Origin: Eutreptiella sp. 'Long Island Sound 2002'
Taxonomy: Eukaryota > Euglenozoa > Euglenophyceae > Eutreptiales > Eutreptiaceae
Assembly: GCA_964036045.1 (NCBI GenBank)
Contig: OZ038382.1
Span: 145,340,961 to 145,404,960, forward strand
Direction of reading: 5' to 3'
DNA length: 64,000 nt
Below are positions 22,481-32,155 of the stretch, piece by piece. The number at the start of each line of letters is the position of its first letter. Within the stretch, counting starts at the first letter, position 1. The notes below the pieces were generated by a model. The model was not told the DNA's origin and searched no databases. It worked only from the letters and a program-made list of their open reading frames with translations. Made by a program: the position numbers and the translations under genes.

Positions 22481-25400
22481 ATTCCCAAGCTTGCCATCCC
22501 CAGAGAAGCCCCATAGGAGGAGGAGGAGGAGGAGATGCGGTCCCCCGGTAGGGCGCACCAACGGCACATCCCCATGGTGCCCGCCGGCCCTCACCGGTCT
22601 GACCACGACCGAGAGGTGGGTCTCTGCCCCGACCCGTCCGGCTAAGCATCATGGCGGCGGTTCTCCTCTTCGTCTCCTCCTCTTGTCCCATGGCCCGCAT
22701 TGCGCGCACGCACGGCCGCCTTACACGCTACTGGAACCCCCGAGGGGCACGGATTGGGGGGCGAGGCAGAGCGCCGGCTCCACTTCCGGCACGGTCCGCC
22801 ACCCCCCCTCGGGGAGAGGGACGCAGTCTCACGCGTGTGGGCCCTTAGCCCGCCAGGTACTACCGACTGGGCGGCGTTTGGCCGGCAGGTCTCAAGGGCT
22901 GGGTCCGTAGCCTGACCCCTGGACCCCCCCCTGCCGCACAGCACTCCTGCCGGAGGTGTCCGTGGGCGGACCAAGACACACTCTCCCCAGGCACCTGTCC
23001 CACCGGGAACGCAAATGAGCTCGAGTGTGTATTGATAGCCACCGTGCCGGACGAGCTGCCAACCACGGCACTCGGACGGAGACCGGGCTTGGCTCCAGCG
23101 CCTACCGCGCAGGCGGAGGAGGCCCCCGCGCTCACGCGGCGGGGGCCTCGGTGGTCCCAAAGCGGAGGAGGCCCCCTCGCCCATGCGGCGGGGGCGTCTG
23201 TGGTCCCAAACCGCGGGAGGCCCCCTTGCCCTTGCGGCCGGGGCCTCGGTGGTCCCAAAGCGGAGGAGACCCCCTTGCCCACGCGGCGGAGGCCTCGGTG
23301 GTCGCAAAAACGGAGGAGGCACCCTCGCCCATGGGGCGGGGGCCTCGGTGGACCCAAAGCGGAGGAGGCCCCCTCGCCCATGGGGTGGGGGCCTCGGTAG
23401 ACCCAAAGCGGAGGAGGCCCCCTCGCCCATGGGGTGGGGGCCTCAGTGGTCCCAAAGCGGAGGAGGCCCTGTTGCCCATGCGGTGGGGGCCTCGGTGGCC
23501 CAAAGCGAAGGAGGCCCCCTCGCCCATGCGGCGGGGGCCTCGGTGGTCCGAAAACGGAGGAGGCCCCCTCCCCCTCGCGGCGGGGGCCTCGGTTGTCCCA
23601 AGGCGAAGGAGCCCCCGTCGCCCACGCGGCAGGGGCCTCGGTTGTCCCAAAGTGGAGGAGGCCCCCTCGCCCATGCGGAGGGGGCCTCGGTGGTCCCAAA
23701 GTAGAAGAGGCCCCCTTGCCCATGGGGCGGAGGACTCGTTGGTCCCAAAGTGGAGGAGGCCCCCTCGCCCATGCGGAGGGGGCCTCGGTGGTCCCAAAGC
23801 GGAGGAGGCCCCCTTGCCCGTGCAACGGGGGCCTCGGTGGCCCCAAAGCGGAAGAGCCCCCCCGGCGATGCGGCGGGGGCCTCGGTGCTCCCAAAGCGAT
23901 GGAGGCCCACTCGCCCATGCGGTGGGGGCCTTGGTGGAGCCAAACCCGAGGAGGCCCCCTCCCCCATGCAGAGGCGCCTCGGTGGTCCCAAATAGGAGGA
24001 AGCCCCTTCGCCCATGTGGGGGGGGGCTCAGTGGTACCAAAGCGATGGAGGCCCACTCGCCCATGCGGCGGGGCCTTGGTGGTCCCAAACCCGAGGAGGC
24101 CCCCTCCCCCATGCGGCGGGCGCCTCAGTGGTCCCAAATAGGAGGAGGCCCCCTCGCCCATGCGGCGGGGGCCTTAGTGGTCCCAAAAATGAGGCCCCCT
24201 CGCCCATGCGGCGGGGTGTCTGTGGTCCCAAAGCGGAGGAGGCCCCCTCGCCCATGCGGCGGGGTGTCTGTGGTCCCAAAGCGGAGGAGACCCCCTTGCC
24301 CACGCGGCGGGGGCCTCAGTGGTCCCAAAGCGGAGGAGGCGCCCTCGCCCATGCGGCAGGGGCCTCGGTGGTCCCAAAGCGGAGGAGGCCCCCTCGCCCT
24401 TGCAGCGGGGTGTGTGTGGTCCCAAACCAAAGGAGGCCCCCTCGCCCGTGCGGCCGGGGCCTCAGTGGTCCCAAAGCGGAGGAGGCCCCCTCGCCCACGC
24501 GGCGGGGGCCTCGGTGGACCCAAAGCGGAGGAGGCCCCGTCGCCCATGCGGCCGGGGCCTCGGTTGTCCCAAAGCGGAGGAGGCCCCCTCGCCCATGGGG
24601 TGGGGGCCTCGGTGGTCCCAAAGCGGAGGAGGCCCTGTTGCCCATGCGGCGGGCGCCTCCATGGTCCCAAAGCGGAGGAGGCCCCCTCGCCCATGCGGCA
24701 GGGGCCTCCGTGGTCGCAAAAATGGAGGAGGCCCCCTCACCCATGCGGCGGGGGCCTCAGTGGTCCCAAAGCGGAGGAGGCCCCCTCGCCCATGGGGCGG
24801 AGGCCTCGGTGGTCGCAAAACCGGAGGAGGCGCCCTCGCCCATGCGGCGGGGGCCTCGGTGGTCCCAAAGCGGAGGAGGCCCACTCGCCCATGGGGCGGG
24901 GGCCTCGGTGGTCGCAAAACCGGAGGAGGCGCCCTCGCCCATGTGGGGGGGGCCTCGGTGGTCCCAAAGCGCAAGAGGCCCCTTTGCCCATGCAGCGGGG
25001 GCCTCGGTGGCCCCAAAGCGGAGGAGCCCCCCCGGCCATGCGGCGGGGGCCTCCGTGGCCCCAAAGCGGAGGAGCCCCCGCAGCCATGCGGCGGGGGCCT
25101 CCGTGGTCCCAAAGCGAAAGAGGTACCCACACCCATGCAGCGGGGGCCTCGGTGGACCCAAAGCGGAGGAGGCGCCCTTGCCCATGCGGCGAGGGCCTTA
25201 GTGGTCCCAAAGCGAAAGAGGTACCCACACCCATGCAGCGGGGGCCTCGGTGGACCCAAAGCGGAGGAGGCGCCCTCGCCCATGTGGGGGGGGCCTCGGT
25301 GGTCCCAAAGCGCAAGAGGCCCCTTTGCCCATGCAGCGGGGGCCTCGGTGGCCCCAAAGCGGAGGAGCCCCCCCGGCCATGCGGCGGGGGCCTCCGTGGC

Positions 25401-25541
25401 CCCAAAGCGGAGGAGCCCCCGCAGCCATGCGGCGGGGGCCTCCGTGGTCCCAAAGCGAAAGAGGTACCCACACCCATGCAGCGGGGGCCTCGGTGGACCC
25501 AAAGCGGAGGAGGCGCCCTTGCCCATGCGGCGAGGGCCTTA

Positions 25542-26617
25542 GTGGTCCCAAAGCGGAGGAGGCCCCCTCGCCCATGGGGCGGAGGCCTCGGTGGTCGCAA
25601 AACCGGAGGAGGCGCCCTCGCCCATGCGGCGGGGGCCTCGGTGGTCCCAAAGCGGAGGAGGCCCCCTCCCCCATGGGGCGGGGGCCTCGGTGGTCGCAAA
25701 ACCGGAGGAGGCGCCCTCGCCCATGTGGGGGGGGCCTCGGTGGTCCCAAAGCGCAAGAGGCCCCTTTGCCCATGCAGCGGGGGCCTCGGTGGCCCCAAAG
25801 CGGAGGAGCCCCCCCGGCCATGCGGCGGGGGCCTCCGTGGCCCCAAAGCGGAGGAGCCCCCGCAGCCATGCGGCGGGGGCCTCCGTGGTCCCAAAGCGAA
25901 AGAGGTACCCACACCCATGCAGCGGGGGCCTCCGTGGCCCCAAAGCGGAGGAGCCCCCGCAGCCATGCGGCGGGGGCCTCCGTGGTCCCAAAGCGAAAGA
26001 GGTACCCACACCCATGCAGCGGGGGCCTCGGTGGACCCAAAGCGGAGGAGGCGCCCTTGCCCATGCGGCGAGGGCCTTAGTGGTCCCAAAGCGGAGGAGG
26101 CCCCCTCGCCCATGGGGCGGAGGCCTCGGTGGTCGCAAAACCGGAGGAGGCGCCCTCGCCCATGCGGCGGGGGCCTCGGTGGTCCCAAAGCGGAGGAGGC
26201 CCACTCGCCCATGGGGCGGGGGCCTCGGTGGTCGCAAAACCGGAGGAGGCGCCCTCGCCCATGTGGGGGGGGCCTCGGTGGTCCCAAAGCGCAAGAGGCC
26301 CCTTTGCCCATGCAGCGGGGGCCTCGGTGGCCCCAAAGCGGAGGAGCCCCCCCGGCCATGCGGCGGGGGCCTCCGTGGCCCCAAAGCGGAGGAGCCCCCG
26401 CAGCCATGCGGCGGGGGCCTCCGTGGTCCCAAAGCGAAAGAGGTACCCACACCCATGCAGCGGGGGCCTCCGTGGCCCCAAAGCGGAGGAGCCCCCGCAG
26501 CCATGCGGCGGGGGCCTCCGTGGTCCCAAAGCGAAAGAGGTACCCACACCCATGCAGCGGGGGCCTCGGTGGACCCAAAGCGGAGGAGGCGCCCTTGCCC
26601 ATGCGGCGAGGGCCTTA
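25542..26617. repeat. Two tandem 538-bp higher-order repeats within the 49-bp array
   Basis: The variant block GAGGGCCTTAGTGGTCCC recurs at 25191, 25532, 26070 and 26608, spaced 341, 538 and 538 bp. The last two 538-bp blocks (eleven 49-bp units less 1 bp) look nearly identical, which indicates recent unequal exchange or an assembly effect. Confidence 0.8.
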
Positions 26618-26627
26618 GTGGTCCCAA

Positions 26628-26716
26628 AGCGGAGGAGGCCCACTCGCCCATGCGGCGGGGGCCTCAGAGGTCTGAAAACGGAGGAGGCGCCCTTGCCCAT
26701 GCGGCGGGGGCCTTAG
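26628..26716. repeat. Left 89-bp target-site duplication of the LINE
   Basis: Identical over 89 bp to 33390-33478. It includes the unit variant with CAGAGGTCTGAAAACGG, which I find nowhere else in the array. The LINE poly-A end (T14 on the plus strand) abuts it. Confidence 0.88.
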
Positions 26717-26944
26717 TTTTTTTTTTTTTTAACTCGTGACCGAAGTTCCACCAAGTGTCCATTGAGAGTACACATAGCAGGTCATGGGTCAGTGACAGGG
26801 CCGACTTTGGGTATGGGTTTGGTATGACCTACCCTCACCAAGACGGCTGCGGCGGGGTGGCGGGAGGAACGAGTCCTGCGCCTTGCCCCACCCCTGTCGC
26901 CCCGTTTGCACGGGTATGCGCGTCCTCCCGGACCTCTCGGGGTG

Positions 26945-29900
26945 TTACAATCCAGTCAAGACTATGACATCGCCCATGTCCTCCAGCGGGATTTCCATAT
27001 CCTGGAGATCACTAGGAACCTCCGGCGCCTCTGCCCTCCGTTTCTTGTGTGTCTCGGGTGGGATCTCGTCCCGCAAGCGCTTCATGCGCTGTGCGGTGGC
27101 CCCCCGGATGTCCCATCGGGGGTCCGACAAAGTCGTCCGCCGTAAGGCCGTAAGGGTCACCGCGTGCACTTGGGACATATGCCGCCATTCGGATGCTTCT
27201 TCCGCTTGGATGCCGGTGGACAGCGAAACATGTGCCTGCTCCCAACACGAGGATGCCACGGCGAGCTTGCGCGACGCCGTGGACCGCGCCTCGGGGAGGA
27301 CTGCTGTTCGCCACTGGCGGAAGCGTAGTCGGCGAGAATCCGCCATCCAGGACAAGTGGTAGACCGCCTGTTGCGCTTCTACATACCACCGCGTCGTATG
27401 TTCCTTGTAGAGGAAGTACGCTTGCCGGCACAAGTGCTCGTGGTGGTGTGCCAAGAAGAGGGACTTCTGTGTGACGGCTTGCCGGGCGAGTGCCTGCGCC
27501 ACCTCTTCCAGGCAGAGTCGTGCGGCCTGCATTTGGGCGTGTAGCATGAGACGCCTAGCCTGTTCCAGGAAGGGTCCGGCATGAATTTCACGAGACTCGC
27601 GCGGCGGTGAGACCGGAGCCTGTGCCGGTGGCGGCGACGGTTCTCTGGGCCGTTTGCGCGGCGGCGCTACATGGTGGTGCCGGGCCATGGCCTCCAAGAC
27701 CCACGTGCGCTCGGCAGTGGTGACCGCTTGTGTCAATTGCCACCGAAGTTCCTCCACCGTGGGCGCAGTATCTGTGAAATGTGGCTCTGATGGCGGCGGG
27801 ATCGACAGTACGCCTCTCACGTGGTTCCAAATGTTGCGGGCCGTAGGTTTAGCTACCTGCGGCAGGGCCCCAGCAACAGGTGGGACAATGTGCGTGGGCC
27901 GCTTGTTGCTGACGAAAGTTGGGGCGTGCTGCAGCTTGTCAACGACCCACGCCTGCAATCGCTGGAATACGTGGAAGTGCCATGTGGCAACTACCACCCT
28001 CCAGTGCGCCTGGACTGGAAGGAAGGATCGTTGAAGGGAGTGTGGGAACTGCAAGCGGGTGCACATGCGCAGTTCGTCTGCGGACGCCGTTCGTCGCCAC
28101 TTGGTTGCCTCCGGTTTCCATGTCTCCCATGTGTCGGTCCAAATGTCCCAAAACCGGGATTCGGAGGGGCATGACAAGAGGCACTCCTGCACTGCAAGGC
28201 CATGGCGCTGTCCACACCGTGGGCACAGCACCGGCCCGGTTTCCCAGGGTGCCCCATACCCCGGCAATCGCAGTGTCCCCCACAGCCATGGACCCCACTT
28301 ATCTCGGTTGACCGCGCGCAAAGGCAGCCATGACGTCCAATGCGCCTCGTGTACCAGCTTCTGGGGGCGTGATTTGATGATCCACTTACGGGCAGGGGAC
28401 GGCATTACATGGCCGTTCAAGAGGATATCCGCGGGTGATGTGCTGCCCAGACCACGGCAAGGGTGCATGGTACTGCCCGCTCGGGCTGCGAGGTCGGCTA
28501 ATTCGTTGCCAATCCTGTCCTGATAATCTTGCAAACTATGCGCCTTTTTAGGGTCCCGATGCCCACGTGCCCAACGTACTTGGAGTGCCTTGGTGGAGAT
28601 AAGCTGGTACGCTGCGTCGTGCAAATCATAGTCGGACGATCGTGGGCTTGGTGGCTTGGAGACGCACCGAGCCGCAGCCCGGTTGTCAAGCACGATGGAG
28701 TCCCCCGGTTGGGCTAGGCACGCCGCGATCCATATGCCGTACATTTCTGCCCTATAAATCGTCTGCGGGCCCGGTACTCTCGCTTGGATGCGCATAGGTC
28801 CGTTGACCACCCCTGTGCCAGCACGCCCTTCCAACAGGCTGCCGTCACTGTACCACGTCGACCCCGTGGGTTGCCCCTGTTGGTGCCAGGCACGGCCTGA
28901 CTGCTCAACGTTGGGTTGCACGGGACTAGTGCCGCTCTTGGGACGCAGGGATTGGAGGTACTGGTGGGGTACAAGCGACTCAAACCTGCAATCGTCGGAG
29001 TCCTCATCATCGAAGAGTGACTCGAGGTCATCGTGGGGCCGTTTGGGTGCCTTTCGACCTATCGATTGGCCGGCGCGTGGGAGGCGCCCCATTTCCATAC
29101 CAAAGGACAGCAGGATTTTGCGGTACTTCTCCACCATGTGTGGGAGATGACCTGAGTTGGTGCGCCGCGTCATAGGCCTGTGTGGAACTCGCAAGGCCCG
29201 TTGGACTAGCTGAATAAGGGCGCATAAACCGGCCCAGGACGCACTGTGGAGGCCCAGTCCCCCTTCGGTGACGTCCGTGTAGAGGCGGTACTGCAGGTAC
29301 TTTTCCACGCGGGGAGCCTGAAGGACAAACTCTTCGAAGGCGGTCTCCATGCGGTTGCCCCAACACACATCCCACATAAAGAGACTCTTATACACCCACC
29401 TGGGGATGAGTACGGAATTGACGATTTGTGCCCGCTCAAAGCTTGTCAACGGGAGGATGGTGTATGCGGCTACCTGAGCTTGCAGGGCGGCGAAGAGCGC
29501 ATCCCTAGCCTTGCCCTTATACCCTACACCGGCGATGGTGTGGCCCAAGTAGGTGAACATGGGATCCTTGAAGTCGAGGCGATGTTGTCCCCACCAGATG
29601 TGCTTTGCCTGCTGGGCACCCCCTGAGGTAGCGCCCGAGGACCGTGGTCTGTGGAAGTGATACACTTCTGTCTTGTTAGGATTGAACTGAATCCCAATCT
29701 GGGACCCCCAAGCGGAGAGGTCGGTGAGGAGTCGTTCCAATTCAGAATGATCTTTGACAATGATGGCAATGTCGTCAACATAAACGAATGTGTCCGGGTA
29801 CTTGGCGATCAAACGCTTGATCAACAACTCATATACAATAGCGAACAAGAGCGGGGAGCAGGGGCATCCTTCTTTGACGCCCCGCGTGGGCTTGAAGTAT

Positions 29901-32098
29901 ATCCGTTCTCCTTGTATGTCCGTGTATGTGTCAGTATGTGCATAGATCGTGCGGAAGGCGTTCACATAGTTCGGCGGGAGCCCGGCATGGTTCAGGATGG
30001 AGAAAATGGCTTCATGGATTGTGGACGGGAAGGCTTTGGCAACGTCCAACAAAACCACAAAGGGCTCCCGGCCCTCCATTTCGTGCTCGTGGAGGGAGTT
30101 GACTAAGTTTGCAGCTTGCTCAGTTGCGGTGTGCAAAGGCCTTGACCCATACTGCTCGGGGCTAGCAACCCGGTCCACAAGGCGCTGCAGGCGGGGCCTG
30201 TACAACTTCATGATAACACGATATATACTGTTGGTCACGGCAATGGGTCGATAATTCTCGGGGCGGTCAGGATCCCCTTTCTTGTACATCAACACCACCT
30301 CAGACCGCAGCCAATGCTGCGGGATGTCTCCTGTTCTCCATACTTCTAGCACCCCCTCATACAATGTGTGCAGCGTATCGTCTGGCAGCATGCCCAGCAA
30401 GCGGTGCGGAACCCCATCGGGGCCCACGGCTTTCTTGCGCTTGCCCATACATGCCCTTTTGAACTCATCGAAGCTTGGTGGGTCGTCTGTCATGTGCCCC
30501 TGTGGGATGAGTTGTGGGATGAGTGCTTCAATGGCCGCCATGTCATAGGGGGGGTTGCCACTGAAGTTGGCCAGCAAAGCGCGCGCCAGGTCCGGACTGG
30601 GTTGCTTTTGCGTGGGCTTCAATGGTCCGCGGGTCCAATTTTTGGTCAAGCGGAAGAATGCCCCATCCTTGCGGAGGGCTGCATGACGCATGGTATAGAG
30701 GCGCTTGTTGGCCACTTCGCGCAGTTCCTGCGCGATGCGCTTCTTGACCACTTGGAAGTGTTTGTGCCACTGCTGTGTGTTAGTTTTGAGACGGGTCCGC
30801 TTGGTGCGCTTCCCCTGTCGAATGACGGCCTGCGCCACTGCTTTGAGGACCGCATCAGCGCGTGATACTGCGTCCATTGGGGTGTCTTGCCCGGCGAGTA
30901 TGCGTTGTGTCTCCTGCACGGCGGCTCGCTCTTGCCGCACATTCCACTTCTTGGCAGGGTGCGTGGCTTTGATAAAGGACTCACAGTCCGTGGAGGTGAG
31001 GCCTGTAGTCATTAGGACGAGCCGGTGGTCGGAGGTGGGCATGGCGACAGTATGGTATGTCATGGGGCTAACATTCCCCCAGCACCGCGAAGAGACCAGG
31101 ATGGCATCCAGGCGGTGGCACCCTCTGGTGTGTCCCGCCTGTACAGACCCATCGGGGCATAGTTCGTGCAGCGGGTCGTATAGACGGCGGCTCAGTAGGT
31201 CATCGTGCCAAAACCGACTTGGGGTGTTGCTCCAAATAGAGTCGTTGAAGTCGCCCATGAGTACATCGTATTGGTGTTTCTCAACAAAGGCATCTTGCCT
31301 CTTCTTGGTGGCTGCAGTTTGGAGTCCATAGTAGTTCAGGACCCGTAGCCGTGGCTTGTTGGGGAGCTGCAAAGTAAGTCCGAGAAAGGTCCCGTCTGGG
31401 TCTGCGAAAAGCGAGGCACGTTGATTGCCGTCCTTGAGCACGAAGTGGTCCATTGTGTTGCGGACCAGGAATGCCACCCCATTGACGGTCCCGGACGGGT
31501 GTGGGTGATAGTAGATCTGCCACTCGGGAAAGGTTAATGTTGTTGCCGCCTCTATGTTGGGGAAGGTAGGCTTAACTTCTTGTAAGCCGACAATGTCGAG
31601 GCGCATATCAGACAAGAGCTGTACGATGGTGACCCATCGGTCCCAATCAACCGTGGGGCCCCCAATATTGAAGGACGCCCACCGGAGGCCATCGCCACTT
31701 GGTTGCGTGCAACCGGTAGCAGACTTGACCACTCCCTTGTTCAGTGCGGTATACACGGCAGCCCATTGACCACTTGAAGGCCCGGGGTTGAGCTCGATGT
31801 CTCCCCCAAGCAACAGTAGAAGGGCTTCCCACGGCTTGTAGGGGCCCAGGTGCCCCCGTAGATACGTCTTATATACAAGCCAACTGAAAGGCCGCCCCCT
31901 GTCCCAGACCCGGTAAATGCGCGCCCCACGGTGTTCCCATCTCATGCCATGGGCCCACCATGTGCGCCGGGGCGAACGGCGCCTCACCCGTGACGGTCCC
32001 ACGTACCATGTAATCCCGCGTCCTGCCCCCACCATGACGAGCCCACGAATATCGAGGAGTAGTGGGTGCCGCATGACGTGGCTAACACAACCCTCCAA
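26945..32098 (-). CDS. LINE ORF2: 2A-like peptide, AP endonuclease, reverse transcriptase, RNase H, CCHC
   Basis: This is a 1,717-residue protein. The N-terminus (1-99) is basic and ends in a Leu-rich run (ALLLLLGG) that leads into the 2A-like motif DIELNPGP (100-107). The APE-type endonuclease spans about 138-362: FNIGG (N144), GLQE (E174), GDFN (D283, N285), LDAILVS (D331), SDHR (D357, H358). The reverse transcriptase spans about 555-900: AVGPDGVPHRLL, NYRPIAV, LLDVAKAF (D685), RGVKEGCPCSPLLF, FVYVDD (D775, D776), FNPNKTEV. RNase H spans about 1080-1210: YSDGS (D1085), YRAEMYG (E1118), LDNRAA (D1138), NELADLAAR (D1202). A CPRCGQRHG finger follows (1292-1310). The rest (1400-1717) is Arg/Ala-rich helical sequence of unknown role. 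The enzyme nicks target DNA and primes reverse transcription there. Confidence 0.96.
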   Translation of the reverse strand: MEGCVSHVMRHPLLLDIRGLVMVGAGRGITWYVGPSRVRRRSPRRTWWAHGMRWEHRGARIYRVWDRGRPFSWLVYKTYLRGHLGPYKPWEALLLLLGGDIELNPGPSSGQWAAVYTALNKGVVKSATGCTQPSGDGLRWASFNIGGPTVDWDRWVTIVQLLSDMRLDIVGLQEVKPTFPNIEAATTLTFPEWQIYYHPHPSGTVNGVAFLVRNTMDHFVLKDGNQRASLFADPDGTFLGLTLQLPNKPRLRVLNYYGLQTAATKKRQDAFVEKHQYDVLMGDFNDSIWSNTPSRFWHDDLLSRRLYDPLHELCPDGSVQAGHTRGCHRLDAILVSSRCWGNVSPMTYHTVAMPTSDHRLVLMTTGLTSTDCESFIKATHPAKKWNVRQERAAVQETQRILAGQDTPMDAVSRADAVLKAVAQAVIRQGKRTKRTRLKTNTQQWHKHFQVVKKRIAQELREVANKRLYTMRHAALRKDGAFFRLTKNWTRGPLKPTQKQPSPDLARALLANFSGNPPYDMAAIEALIPQLIPQGHMTDDPPSFDEFKRACMGKRKKAVGPDGVPHRLLGMLPDDTLHTLYEGVLEVWRTGDIPQHWLRSEVVLMYKKGDPDRPENYRPIAVTNSIYRVIMKLYRPRLQRLVDRVASPEQYGSRPLHTATEQAANLVNSLHEHEMEGREPFVVLLDVAKAFPSTIHEAIFSILNHAGLPPNYVNAFRTIYAHTDTYTDIQGERIYFKPTRGVKEGCPCSPLLFAIVYELLIKRLIAKYPDTFVYVDDIAIIVKDHSELERLLTDLSAWGSQIGIQFNPNKTEVYHFHRPRSSGATSGGAQQAKHIWWGQHRLDFKDPMFTYLGHTIAGVGYKGKARDALFAALQAQVAAYTILPLTSFERAQIVNSVLIPRWVYKSLFMWDVCWGNRMETAFEEFVLQAPRVEKYLQYRLYTDVTEGGLGLHSASWAGLCALIQLVQRALRVPHRPMTRRTNSGHLPHMVEKYRKILLSFGMEMGRLPRAGQSIGRKAPKRPHDDLESLFDDEDSDDCRFESLVPHQYLQSLRPKSGTSPVQPNVEQSGRAWHQQGQPTGSTWYSDGSLLEGRAGTGVVNGPMRIQARVPGPQTIYRAEMYGIWIAACLAQPGDSIVLDNRAAARCVSKPPSPRSSDYDLHDAAYQLISTKALQVRWARGHRDPKKAHSLQDYQDRIGNELADLAARAGSTMHPCRGLGSTSPADILLNGHVMPSPARKWIIKSRPQKLVHEAHWTSWLPLRAVNRDKWGPWLWGTLRLPGYGAPWETGPVLCPRCGQRHGLAVQECLLSCPSESRFWDIWTDTWETWKPEATKWRRTASADELRMCTRLQFPHSLQRSFLPVQAHWRVVVATWHFHVFQRLQAWVVDKLQHAPTFVSNKRPTHIVPPVAGALPQVAKPTARNIWNHVRGVLSIPPPSEPHFTDTAPTVEELRWQLTQAVTTAERTWVLEAMARHHHVAPPRKRPREPSPPPAQAPVSPPRESREIHAGPFLEQARRLMLHAQMQAARLCLEEVAQALARQAVTQKSLFLAHHHEHLCRQAYFLYKEHTTRWYVEAQQAVYHLSWMADSRRLRFRQWRTAVLPEARSTASRKLAVASSCWEQAHVSLSTGIQAEEASEWRHMSQVHAVTLTALRRTTLSDPRWDIRGATAQRMKRLRDEIPPETHKKRRAEAPEVPSDLQDMEIPLEDMGDVIVLTGL
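31778..31801 (-). other. 2A-like ribosome-skipping motif in LINE ORF2
   Basis: The codons spell DIELNPGP, matching the 2A consensus D(V/I)ExNPGP, preceded by a Leu-rich helix. By analogy with known 2A peptides, the ribosome would skip the bond between Gly106 and Pro107, releasing a 106-residue leader from the endonuclease-RT protein. Similar motifs are established in trypanosome and some animal non-LTR elements. Confidence 0.88.
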
Positions 32099-32155
32099 GC
32101 AGACGAGGAGGCACAGGACCCACAGGTAGAATCCCAGCGTGCCCCCAGACCGGGG

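Larger units (their letters stand above)
23107..26716. repeat. 49-bp GC-rich minisatellite array (about 74 copies)
   Basis: The unit is GGAGGAGGCCCCCTCGCCCA + TGCGGCGGGGGCCTCGGTGG + TCCCAAAGC. TGGTCCCAAA recurs at 23152, 23201 and 23250, exactly 49 bp apart. Because 49 is 1 more than a multiple of 3, each unit shifts the frame, and three units are read as one 49-residue protein repeat using all three frames. Almost no variant creates a stop, so a frame of 1,197 codons is open on the plus strand (23025-26618) and frames of up to 621 codons on the minus strand. I see no promoter or splice evidence for translation. The right part (24.9-26.6 kb) shows higher-order units and is the youngest. The array is interrupted by the LINE at 26717. 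Confidence 0.95.

Noticed and set aside
23025-26618. Frame of 1,197 codons on the plus strand and frames of up to 621 codons on the minus strand
   Set aside because: They lie wholly in the 49-bp array, are open in several frames at once, and have no start, splice or promoter context.
23107-26716. CRISPR-like array
   Set aside because: The 49-bp units are contiguous with no unique spacers, and the genome is eukaryotic.
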